Shown here piece by piece: positions 1-5,008 of a DNA stretch of 5,008 bases; the first letter of the stretch is position 1, and each line of letters begins with the position of its first letter. The translations under genes were made by a program, and so were the position numbers. The DNA is taken from NCBI GenBank assembly GCA_021774205.1, contig JAJFJI010000057.1, positions 1 through 5,008 of the forward strand, given 5' to 3'. The notes under the pieces were generated by a model that worked only from the letters and a program-made list of their open reading frames with translations, was not told the origin of the DNA and made no database searches. The stretch comes from Nitrosomonas sp. GTDB taxonomy: Bacteria; Pseudomonadota; Gammaproteobacteria; Burkholderiales; Nitrosomonadaceae.

Positions 1-381
1 AACAACCGTCATGCCCGGCAAGGTTGCACCCTGCTCTGGACCAATCACATGAACGATACCCTGACGCAGATCGTTCATTTTGAATTCAGTAATACCGAAT
101 TCTTCACAATTTTGATCGAGCGTATCCACTTGTAAACGTGAGATTGGGTCACTAATCCCATGGCTGCGATCAGTGGTGGGTACGTTGTGGTCTGCGACCG
201 CGAGAATCGAATTGACGCGCCATAGCTTGCGTCCAGCTAGTCTCAGGCTTTCAAATGCCTGCGGGCTGGTCACTTCGTGCACCAAATGGCGGTCAATGTA
301 TATTAACGCCATCCCATCGGGCTCACCGGATTCGGTATGAACGACATGTTGCCGCCAGAGTTTATCGTATAAAGTTTCCAT
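1..381 (-). CDS. leuC: 3-isopropylmalate dehydratase large subunit LeuC, N-terminal part (runs off left edge)
   Basis: LeuC with LeuD isomerises 2-isopropylmalate to 3-isopropylmalate in cytosolic leucine biosynthesis. The first 127 residues are visible, from ATG at 381-379 to the window edge. They match the N-terminus of the aconitase-family LeuC: METLYDKLW at the start, YIDRHLVHEVTSPQAF at residues 28-43, DHNVPT at 65-69 plus the preceding Asp64, and GPEQGATLPGMT at 114-125. In Escherichia coli LeuC the next residues are CGDSHTATHG, so the reading frame continues outside. The cysteines that hold the [4Fe-4S] cluster are in the C-terminal half of the family and are not visible. The chosen ATG gives the usual LeuC N-terminus, and an AGG at 392-390 lies 8 bases upstream as a weak ribosome binding site. 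leuD and leuB would be expected further left; this is inferred, not seen. It is on the same strand as map-rph-rdgB but 328 bases downstream, so it is probably a separate transcript. Confidence 0.96.
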   Translation of the reverse strand, partial: METLYDKLWRQHVVHTESGEPDGMALIYIDRHLVHEVTSPQAFESLRLAGRKLWRVNSILAVADHNVPTTDRSHGISDPISRLQVDTLDQNCEEFGITEFKMNDLRQGIVHVIGPEQGATLPGMTVV

Positions 382-709
382 CGTATAAGCCTATGTCAAT
401 CGCGTGATTATCCCATAAAGTGGATGCAAGCAATAGCCCTGCGCGAACAACCGCATACGAGCAATATTGAATAGAATACTAAAAACTCAACAAGGGATTT
501 TGCTTTATTTATAATATTTTTGGTGATAGTTGACTCTGGTTTGTCCAGAGCTGGGACATGCGTCTGATTGCCTAATCCTATCTTTAAAATAATCAAATAC
601 CTCATCGGTTGGTGACCCCACCGGTTGAAGGCGTTCTGATTTTATTAATTCTCTGTCAGCCACTTTCTTTCGCTTCCAACTGACAAAGTCCGAATACCAG
701 AACCGGTCA
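382..709. other. intergenic spacer between rdgB and leuC, no supported gene
   Basis: This A+T-rich stretch separates the rdgB stop from the leuC start; both neighbours point left. It holds a possible leuC promoter near its left end. Several short minus-strand frames exist: 65 codons at 605-408, an ATG-less frame open from 720 to 505, and 21 codons at 710-645. None has a recognisable domain or a well-placed ribosome binding site. I saw no stem followed by a T-run after rdgB, so the terminator of the map-rph-rdgB transcript is not identified. No tRNA, insertion sequence or large repeat was seen. Confidence 0.6.
407..433 (-). promoter_or_regulatory. possible leuC promoter
   Basis: On the minus strand a -10-like GATAAT (412-407) preceded by GG lies upstream of leuC, with a -35-like TTGCTT at 433-428. 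The spacer is only 15 bases, shorter than the optimum of 17. Transcription would begin near 400, giving a leader of about 20 bases. No leader peptide rich in leucine codons or attenuator was seen. This is a pattern match only. Confidence 0.3.
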
Positions 710-1342
710 TTATCTCCGCGTTATTTCTTCTGGAATAGACTTGTGAGTTTGTATATCCTCAGCCAATTTGGCTAAAGCTTTTCCACGATGACTGATCTGG
801 TTTTTTTGTTCCACTGGGAGTTGTGCGGCTGTTTTACCGAGCTCAGGCAGATAGAAATAAGGATCATAACCAAATCCACCTTCCCCTTTTGGTTCCAAAA
901 TGATTTCTCCATGCCAGGCGCCATCGACGATGATAGGCTGGGGATCATCCGCATGTCTTAACAACACAATAATACAATAGTAATAGGCGCTTCTGTCGAC
1001 CTGATGTTTAAGTATGTCAATCAATTTCTGATTGTTGCGTTGATCTGATTTGGGTTCACCGGCAAAGCGTGCCGACTGTACACCCGGATCACCATTGAGC
1101 GCATTGACACAGATACCGGAGTCATCCGCTAGCGCGGGCAATCCAGCATGCTTACTTGCGTGACGTGCTTTTGTCAGCGCATTTTCAACAAACGTATGAT
1201 AGGGCTCGTCGACTTCAGGGATTTTAAATACCGATTGCGGGAGCACTTCAATTTCCAGCGGCGCAAGTATTGAATTGATCTCGCGCAATTTCCCTTGGTT
1301 ATTGCTGGCAATGACAAGCTTTTTTAATGGTGCATGAATCAT
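710..1342 (-). CDS. rdgB: RdgB/HAM1-type dITP/XTP pyrophosphatase
   Basis: This cytosolic enzyme hydrolyses non-canonical purine triphosphates (dITP, ITP, XTP) to monophosphate and pyrophosphate, keeping deaminated bases out of DNA and RNA. It is 210 residues, against about 197 in Escherichia coli; the excess is a short N-terminal addition and a charged tail of roughly a dozen residues. Family motifs appear in order: LVIASNNQGKLREI (9-22) for nucleotide binding, FVENALTKAR (51-60), LADDSG (71-76) with D74 matching the catalytic Asp69 of E. coli, GDPGVQSARFAGE (84-96), GEGGFGYDP (153-161) and ISHRGKAL (183-190) for base recognition. All key residues are present. The ATG overlaps the rph stop in an ATGA junction (1342-1339) and no strong ribosome binding site precedes it, so translational coupling to rph is likely. 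The rph-rdgB pairing is common in proteobacteria; hemW, which often follows, is absent here. Confidence 0.97.
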   Translation of the reverse strand: MIHAPLKKLVIASNNQGKLREINSILAPLEIEVLPQSVFKIPEVDEPYHTFVENALTKARHASKHAGLPALADDSGICVNALNGDPGVQSARFAGEPKSDQRNNQKLIDILKHQVDRSAYYYCIIVLLRHADDPQPIIVDGAWHGEIILEPKGEGGFGYDPYFYLPELGKTAAQLPVEQKNQISHRGKALAKLAEDIQTHKSIPEEITRR

Positions 1343-2064
1343 TGATTTGTTACCGCCAGCGTTTCTTTCTGTAGCGTAATGAGTTCCTGTATCCCACGTT
1401 GTGCCATGTCCAGCATCGCGTCCAACTCCTGCCGACTGAATGTGAGTCCTTCAGCAGTCCCCTGTACTTCCACCAGGCCCATATCACCCGTCATGACGAC
1501 GTTCATATCGGTATCACATGACGAATCTTCTTGATAATCTAAATCAAGGATTGGCGCGCTTTGATAGACACCTACCGAGATGGCGGCCACATGATCAAGA
1601 ATCGGTGTGGTTTTAATTAATTGTTGGTGCAGTAGTTTTTGCACAGCATCGTGCAATGCCACGAACGCACCGGTAATACTGGCCGTACGGGTACCACCAT
1701 CGGCTTGAATAACATCACAGTCAATCTGAATGGTGCGTTCACCCAGTTTTTTCAGGTCTACCACAGAACGTAATGCGCGACCAATCAAGCGCTGAATTTC
1801 CATGGTGCGACCGGACTGTTTTCCTCTGGCAGCTTCACGTTGCATGCGTTCATTCGTCGAGCATGGCAACATGCCATATTCTGCTGTCAGCCAGCCCTGT
1901 TTTTTATCTCTAAGAAAAGGAGGAACCTTCTCATTGACACTGGCCGTGCATATTACTCTAGTATCACCACACGCTATCAATACCGCACCATCGGCATGCT
2001 TAGTGTAATTACGCGTAATTGTTACCGGACGGATTTGATCAGACTCCCTATTGCCATAGCGCAT
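1339..2064 (-). CDS. rph: ribonuclease PH
   Basis: RNase PH is a phosphate-dependent 3'-to-5' exoribonuclease that trims the last nucleotides from tRNA precursors and releases nucleoside diphosphates. It works in the cytosol as a ring-shaped hexamer. The 241-residue product is close to the usual 238-240 and is intact. Landmarks are IRPVTITRNYTKHADG (11-26), GWLTAEYGMLP (57-67), GKQSGRTMEIQRLIGRALR (81-99) with R86, and ADGGTRTASITGA (121-133) with T125 and R126 of the phosphate-binding site. ETDMNVV-type DTDMNVV (184-190) follows, and D180 and D186 match the catalytic or metal-binding acidic pair. The start at 2064 gives the standard short N-terminus before IRPV. A purine-rich AGAGGA at 2081-2076 sits 11 bases upstream, a slightly long but plausible spacing. 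It lies 35 bases after map and overlaps rdgB by four bases, so the three genes are probably one operon. Confidence 0.98.
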   Translation of the reverse strand: MRYGNRESDQIRPVTITRNYTKHADGAVLIACGDTRVICTASVNEKVPPFLRDKKQGWLTAEYGMLPCSTNERMQREAARGKQSGRTMEIQRLIGRALRSVVDLKKLGERTIQIDCDVIQADGGTRTASITGAFVALHDAVQKLLHQQLIKTTPILDHVAAISVGVYQSAPILDLDYQEDSSCDTDMNVVMTGDMGLVEVQGTAEGLTFSRQELDAMLDMAQRGIQELITLQKETLAVTNQ

Positions 2065-2075
2065 TATTATTCTTA

Positions 2076-2081
2076 TCCTCT
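2076..2081 (-). promoter_or_regulatory. probable rph ribosome binding site
   Basis: AGAGGA on the minus strand is the only purine-rich, anti-16S-like element in the 35-base gap between map and rph. It is 11 bases from the ATG at 2064, a little further than ideal, and supports that start. Confidence 0.5.
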
Positions 2082-2099
2082 GTTATTAAATGGAAAATT

Positions 2100-2906
2100 T
2101 TATACCGAAAAACGATACACCGGTTTCGCTGGCGCGCCAGCAGAAAGCGTCAACACTTCATGACCATCTTCAGTAACCAGAATCGTATGTTCCCATTGTG
2201 CCGACAAACTATTATCTTTGGTGGTAATCGTCCACCCATCCGGCAAATGGCGAATTGCCGCCTTTCCGGCGTTAATCATCGGCTCGACAGTAAAGATCAT
2301 ACCGGGCTTCAGTTTTATCCCCGTTCCTCGCTTACCATAATGGAGCACTTGTGGATCTTCATGAAATTGCGCGCCTATCCCATGACCACAAAATTCTCTC
2401 ACGATACTGTAGCCAGCATGCTCAGCCAATTTTTGAATGGCATGCCCAATATCACCAAGATAGTTATCAGGCTTGATTTCGTCAATACCCCGCCACATCG
2501 CTTCATAAGTTAACTCACATAGGCGCTTTGCTTGAATAGAAGGTTTTCCGGCGAAAAACATGCGGCTGGTATCGCCATGATAGCCATTACTGATGACGGT
2601 TACATCAATATTAACGATATCCCCGTCTTTCAATGTTTTATCACCAGGTATCCCATGACAGACCTGTTTATTAACTGACGTGCAAATCGACTTTGGATAT
2701 GGTTTATGGCCCTTTGGCGCATAGTTGAGTGGCGCAGGAATCGTGTTTTGCTCGTTAACCATGTAATCGTGACACAGCTGGTCCAGCTCGCCAGTTGTCA
2801 CGCCCGGCTTAACAAATGGCGTTATATAGTCAAGTACTTCAGATGCAAGTCTGCCCGCTACGCGCATTTTTTCAATTTCTTGAGGTGTCTTTATATGTAT
2901 TTTCAT
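2100..2906 (-). CDS. map: type I methionine aminopeptidase
   Basis: This cytosolic metalloprotease removes the initiator methionine from nascent proteins whose second residue is small. The product is 268 residues, about the usual length for bacterial type I enzymes (264 in Escherichia coli), with the pita-bread fold throughout. The five dinuclear-metal ligands are all present: D101 (VNIDVTV), D112 (HGDTSRMF), H175 (GHGIG), E208 (FTVEPM) and E239 (QWEHTI). H84 (CHGIPGD) and H182 (FHEDPQ) match the substrate-binding histidines. The N-terminus KIHIKTPQEIEKMRVAGRLA and the segment APLNYAPKG at 58-66 resemble betaproteobacterial forms. ATG at 2906 gives the standard start, but I see no good ribosome binding site before it. 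A short inverted repeat (2921-2944) sits just upstream. It heads the likely operon with rph and rdgB. In many proteobacteria map instead lies beside rpsB or glnD, so this placement is less usual. The reading frame is intact. Confidence 0.98.
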   Translation of the reverse strand: MKIHIKTPQEIEKMRVAGRLASEVLDYITPFVKPGVTTGELDQLCHDYMVNEQNTIPAPLNYAPKGHKPYPKSICTSVNKQVCHGIPGDKTLKDGDIVNIDVTVISNGYHGDTSRMFFAGKPSIQAKRLCELTYEAMWRGIDEIKPDNYLGDIGHAIQKLAEHAGYSIVREFCGHGIGAQFHEDPQVLHYGKRGTGIKLKPGMIFTVEPMINAGKAAIRHLPDGWTITTKDNSLSAQWEHTILVTEDGHEVLTLSAGAPAKPVYRFSV

Positions 2907-2920
2907 AAAATTTCAGGCTA

Positions 2921-2944
2921 ATCTGGCTTTTCTTGCGGCCAGAT
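2921..2944. repeat. 7-bp perfect inverted repeat in the map leader
   Basis: ATCTGGC (2921-2927) and GCCAGAT (2938-2944) are perfect reverse complements separated by 10 bases. The dyad lies 15 bases before the map ATG. It could fold as a hairpin in the map mRNA leader or serve as a protein binding site overlapping the transcription start. No T-run follows, so it is not an obvious terminator. The repeat is seen directly; any role is inference. Confidence 0.45.
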
Positions 2945-2950
2945 AAATTT

Positions 2951-2980
2951 ATTATGTTGAGAATTCGATGATCCAGCGAA
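2951..2980 (-). promoter_or_regulatory. possible map operon promoter
   Basis: On the minus strand CATAAT (2956-2951) matches the -10 consensus at five of six bases. A weak -35-like TTCGCT (2980-2975) stands 18 bases upstream. The start of transcription would be near 2944, giving a leader of about 40 bases that includes the inverted repeat at 2921-2944. An isolated TATAAT at 3116-3111 on the same strand is an alternative -10, but has no matching -35. Confidence 0.3.
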
Positions 2981-3191
2981 CGTATGATTTCTTCACTACT
3001 AATCGTTTGTAAGTCTTTATATTCTAATCATTGTTCAAATATTTTAAATGATTTCTGAAGAAAATGACCGAATTTGAATTTTAGACGGGCCTCACACAAC
3101 TTTTCTTATGATTATATGCAATCGACATTCCAGCGTATCGTACAATTTATTTAACGACAGAATAATACGCGAAATTTTTTACGCTTGTCAT

Positions 3192-3210
3192 TACTTTGAC
3201 TACCAAAGTA
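3192..3210. repeat. perfect 7-bp dyad, candidate operator
   Basis: TACTTTG (3192-3198) and CAAAGTA (3204-3210) form a perfect inverted repeat around the five bases ACTAC. Allowing one unpaired T, the symmetry extends by two more base pairs (CA before, TG after). A compact 19-base dyad in a divergent regulatory region is the typical shape of a dimeric regulator site, but I do not recognise a specific regulator. A T-run begins 15 bases to the right, too distant for a normal terminator. Confidence 0.45.
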
Positions 3211-3243
3211 TGAATTAACAACGCATTTTTTTTGAATAATCAG

Positions 3244-3287
3244 AATATGGGGGCGTGCGGGCAGGCAATGCCAATATCCGGGGGCGT
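3244..3287. repeat. imperfect direct repeat AATAT-GGGGGCGT in a G-rich patch
   Basis: AATATGGGGGCGT (3244-3256) and AATATCCGGGGGCGT (3273-3287) share AATAT and GGGGGCGT, differing by an inserted CC. The G-runs start 31 bases apart, about three helical turns. A small palindromic GGCAATGCC lies between them. The patch stands out from the A+T-rich spacer and could bind a regulator upstream of the cytochrome promoter; function is unknown. Confidence 0.35.
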
Positions 3288-3393
3288 CGTATCATTTATT
3301 TATTGTGCGTCCGATTTTATTTGTGCGGCTAAAATTTGAACTGACGATACCGTTTTTGTCATACTGAAAATTGCTTTTAGCAGGTAGTTTTTG

Positions 3394-3422
3394 TTGTGAA
3401 CTATCACCCGCCTTGTTAGAAT
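3394..3422 (+). promoter_or_regulatory. sigma70-like promoter for cytochrome c4
   Basis: TTGTGA (3394-3399) and TAGAAT (3417-3422) are separated by exactly 17 bases. The -10 matches consensus at five of six positions and the -35 at four. Transcription would start near 3429, giving a leader of about 60 bases that contains the hairpin at 3448-3460. A weaker pair, TTGAAC with CATACT about 60 bases upstream, is a possible second promoter. Confidence 0.55.
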
Positions 3423-3447
3423 ACATTCCTTAAATCAAAAGAGAATA

Positions 3448-3460
3448 CCGGATTTTCCGG
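3448..3460 (+). repeat. short hairpin in the cytochrome c4 leader
   Basis: CCGGA (3448-3452) and TCCGG (3456-3460) are perfect complements around a three-base TTT loop. The hairpin would lie about 20 bases into the predicted leader and 29 bases before the ATG. It could stabilise the 5' end of the mRNA or be a protein site; no T-run follows, so it is not a terminator. Confidence 0.4.
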
Positions 3461-3489
3461 AAGCCCTTTAAGAAAATGGACGCGAAACA

Positions 3490-4149
3490 ATGAGAATATT
3501 CAAGAATTCGGCAATAGTGGTTGCAGTAATTACATTATCATTATCTGCCCATACCCTTGCTGGCTCAAGTACAGCATCTGCCAACGGTGATGCTGAAAAA
3601 GGCAAGGAAATTGCCGCAGGCACTTGCGCCGGCTGTCATAACCCCGACGGCAATAGCATTATCCCGGTCAACCCAATCCTGGCCGGCCAACATGCTACAT
3701 ATACCACCAAACAACTCATGGAATTTAAAGAAGGTGATGACGGCGAACCAGCTAAACGAGCTAACCCTGTGATGGGGCCAATGGTTGCACCACTCACAGA
3801 AGAAGACATGAGAGATCTCGGCGCTTACTATGCCCAGCAAACACCTCAAACAGGTATTAGTAATGAAACAAATGAAGATTTGCTGAAATTAGGTGAGATT
3901 ATTTACCGGGGCGGCAATCTGGAAAATGAAGTTCCTGCCTGCGCTAGCTGTCATGCACCCGATGGCGCTGGTCTTCCTCCAAATTACCCACGGGTTGCCG
4001 GCCAGCATAGAGATTATACTTACGCACAATTACGTGCATTTAATAAGAATGCACGCAAGAACGATAATAAAGTGATGCAGTCCGTTGTTTCACGTATGAG
4101 TGCGCAGGAAAAACGAGCTGTCTCTGCATTCATCACCAGTTTGAAATAA
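3490..4149 (+). CDS. dihaem cytochrome c4 precursor
   Basis: Cytochrome c4 is a periplasmic dihaem c-type electron carrier that passes electrons towards terminal oxidases. The precursor has 219 residues, the usual size. A Sec signal peptide is visible: basic MRIFKN, then a hydrophobic core at about 8-19, with cleavage likely after A24 or A31. Two homologous class I cytochrome domains follow. Domain 1 has CAGCH (C46, C49, H50) and a distal Met in NPVMGPM (M95 or M98). Domain 2 has CASCH (C151, C154, H155) and M196 or M203 in VMQSVVSRM. Both domains share the PxxAGQH..Y...QL motif (about 62-76 and 167-181), indicating internal duplication. The ATG overlaps the stop of a five-codon frame; GGA 9 bases upstream is a weak ribosome binding site. 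Its own promoter and terminator suggest a single-gene transcript. No ccsBA-type haem-attachment genes adjoin it. Redox partner cannot be told from sequence. Confidence 0.95.
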   Translation: MRIFKNSAIVVAVITLSLSAHTLAGSSTASANGDAEKGKEIAAGTCAGCHNPDGNSIIPVNPILAGQHATYTTKQLMEFKEGDDGEPAKRANPVMGPMVAPLTEEDMRDLGAYYAQQTPQTGISNETNEDLLKLGEIIYRGGNLENEVPACASCHAPDGAGLPPNYPRVAGQHRDYTYAQLRAFNKNARKNDNKVMQSVVSRMSAQEKRAVSAFITSLK

Positions 4150-4177
4150 TGTTGCAGTAAGACAAAGTGCAGCAATG

Positions 4178-4207
4178 AAAGGTGGCTCAGTTAGAGCCGC
4201 CTTTTTT
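4178..4207 (+). terminator. intrinsic terminator of cytochrome c4
   Basis: GGTGGCTC (4181-4188) pairs with GAGCCGCC (4194-4201) with one G-U wobble, around the loop AGTTA, and six Ts follow (4202-4207). AAA before the stem can pair with the first Ts. The structure starts about 30 bases after the cytochrome stop. Read from the other strand, the same stem follows hemL but with only three Ts, so it may work weakly in both directions. Confidence 0.88.
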
Positions 4208-4216
4208 ATTTCTATA

Positions 4217-5008
4217 TTACCCTGCAGCGAATATCTTCTCTGCAGCAGCCAGTGTCTTGTCAATTTCTACGTTAGTATGGGCGGAAGAAACAAATCCCGC
4301 TTCAAATGCCGAAGGGGCTAAATAAACACCTTCACTTAACATGGCATGAAAGAACCGGTTAAATGCTTCCTTGTCGCACTCCATCACTTCAGCAAAACTT
4401 GTTGGAATATTGTTACGGAAATATAAACCAAACATCCCGCCTATCGCCTGCGCGCAAAAATCAATGCCATGTTTTTTGGCGATTGTTTCCAGGCCTTCCG
4501 TGAGCTGTTTGGTCCTCTCGCCAAGATTTGTATAAAAACCCGCCTGTTGCACTTGTTTTAATGTGGCCAGCCCTGCAGCAACAGCGACAGGATTTCCAGA
4601 AAGCGTGCCGGCTTGATATACCGCACCCAATGGGGCCAGACATTGCATAATATCGCGCCGACCACCAAAAGCAGCCATTGGCATACCACCACCAATGACT
4701 TTGCCCAGCGTTGTCAGATCAGGCTTGATATGATACATCCCTTGCGCGCACTCCAGACCCACACGAAAACCTGTCATGACTTCATCGAAAATTAATACGC
4801 TGCTATGTTTGGTACATAAATTGCGCAAAGTAAGTAAAAAATCTGCTTTTGGCGCGACCAGATTCATGTTGCCCGCTACCGGCTCAACAATAACCGCAGC
4901 AATTTCATCACCAAGCTGGCTAAATGTTTTTTCCACGCCAGCTAAATCGTTATAATCCAGCACGATGGTATGCCCTACTGTTTCCGCAGGCACACCAGCC
5001 GAACTGGG
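4217..5008 (-). CDS. hemL: glutamate-1-semialdehyde 2,1-aminomutase HemL, C-terminal part (N-terminus off right edge)
   Basis: HemL is a cytosolic PLP enzyme that converts glutamate-1-semialdehyde to 5-aminolevulinate, the last step of the C5 route to haem. The visible 263 residues correspond to the C-terminal part of a protein of about 426; roughly 160 N-terminal residues lie beyond the right edge. The frame is open to 5008, reading PSSAGVPAET at the edge, so the GTG at 4993 is an internal valine codon and not the start. Motifs, numbered from the edge, are IVEPVAGNMN (40-49), FDEVMTGFR (74-82) with D75 for the PLP ring nitrogen, LGKVIGGGMP (101-110) with K103 (4702-4700) as the Schiff-base lysine, YQAGTLSGNP (131-140) and EGVYLAPSAFEAGF (226-239). 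These match HemL rather than other class III aminotransferases. It converges on the cytochrome c4 gene with 67 bases between the two stop codons. Confidence 0.97.
   Translation of the reverse strand, partial: PSSAGVPAETVGHTIVLDYNDLAGVEKTFSQLGDEIAAVIVEPVAGNMNLVAPKADFLLTLRNLCTKHSSVLIFDEVMTGFRVGLECAQGMYHIKPDLTTLGKVIGGGMPMAAFGGRRDIMQCLAPLGAVYQAGTLSGNPVAVAAGLATLKQVQQAGFYTNLGERTKQLTEGLETIAKKHGIDFCAQAIGGMFGLYFRNNIPTSFAEVMECDKEAFNRFFHAMLSEGVYLAPSAFEAGFVSSAHTNVEIDKTLAAAEKIFAAG

Larger units (their letters stand above)
2907..3489. other. divergent A+T-rich intergenic region between map and cytochrome c4
   Basis: This 583-base spacer separates two genes pointing away from each other and is clearly more A+T-rich than the coding regions. 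It contains a good promoter for the cytochrome gene (3394-3422), a weak one for map, dyads at 2921-2944, 3192-3210 and 3448-3460, an 8-base T-run at 3226-3233, and a G-rich patch with an imperfect repeat (3244-3287). Small frames of 30 codons (3247-3339, plus) and 44 codons (3426-3292, minus) occur but have no convincing start signals. No tRNA, known riboswitch or gene remnant was recognised. Confidence 0.6.

Noticed and set aside
408..605. 65-codon minus-strand frame between rdgB and leuC
   Set aside because: No ribosome binding site, no recognisable domain, and its stop lies inside the candidate leuC -10. It overlaps a second open frame, as expected by chance in A+T-rich DNA.
654..685. Inverted repeat TGTCAG / CTGACA as a terminator after rdgB
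   Set aside because: The stem is only 6 bp with a 20-base loop, and no T-run follows on the minus strand.
1840..2513. Plus-strand frames of 107 and 164 codons across map and rph
   Set aside because: They lie antisense to clearly intact map and rph and their translations show no protein-family features.
3133..3180. GCGTAT...ATACGC followed by GAAA and a T-run as a plus-strand terminator
   Set aside because: The arms are 26 bases apart with only a 3-bp inner pairing, and no gene upstream is transcribed in that direction.
3247..3339. 30-codon plus-strand frame starting MGACGQAMPISGG
   Set aside because: No ribosome binding site, and its codons are set by the G-rich repeat; nothing supports translation.
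3565..3849. 94-codon minus-strand frame within cytochrome c4
   Set aside because: It is antisense to a gene with a signal peptide and two CxxCH motifs and has no family features.
4217..4993. GTG at 4993 as the hemL start codon
   Set aside because: The frame stays open to the window edge and the residues before it (PSSAG) match the conserved interior of HemL, so this is an internal valine.

Overview
The window is an ordinary chromosomal housekeeping stretch from a Gram-negative proteobacterium, most likely a betaproteobacterium. The protein sequences resemble betaproteobacterial versions (for example the APLNYAPKG..PYPKS stretch of the methionine aminopeptidase). A periplasmic dihaem cytochrome c4 beside hemL, with moderate-GC genes and A+T-rich spacers, would suit a Nitrosomonas-like ammonia oxidiser. 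The genus is an inference from memory of families and was not tested.

Layout, left to right. At 1-381 (minus) lies the N-terminal part of leuC, running off the left edge. A 328-base spacer (382-709) holds a possible leuC promoter and some unconvincing small reading frames. At 710-2906 (minus) there is a compact three-gene cluster transcribed leftward in the order map, rph, rdgB. map and rph are 35 bases apart; rph and rdgB overlap by 4 bases (ATGA). A 583-base A+T-rich spacer (2907-3489) separates the divergent map and cytochrome c4 genes. It carries a good sigma70-like promoter for the cytochrome, a possible map promoter, several short dyads and a G-rich patch with an imperfect direct repeat. 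The cytochrome c4 gene (3490-4149, plus) ends in a clear intrinsic terminator (about 4178-4207). It converges on hemL (minus, 5008-4217), which runs off the right edge without its N-terminal part.

Functional picture. map, rph and rdgB form a basic-maintenance unit: N-terminal Met removal, tRNA 3'-end trimming and cleansing of non-canonical purine nucleotides. LeuC belongs to leucine biosynthesis. HemL makes 5-aminolevulinate, the haem precursor, and cytochrome c4 is a haem-loaded periplasmic electron carrier. That last pair is thematically linked but convergently transcribed, so not one operon.

I found no mobile element, tRNA, rRNA, CRISPR array or defence system, and nothing that convincingly points to a new biological system. 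The second-look items are small: dyads in the map-cytochrome spacer, a hairpin and five-codon minigene in the cytochrome leader, a start codon overlapping the rdgB stop, and the map-rph-rdgB gene order.
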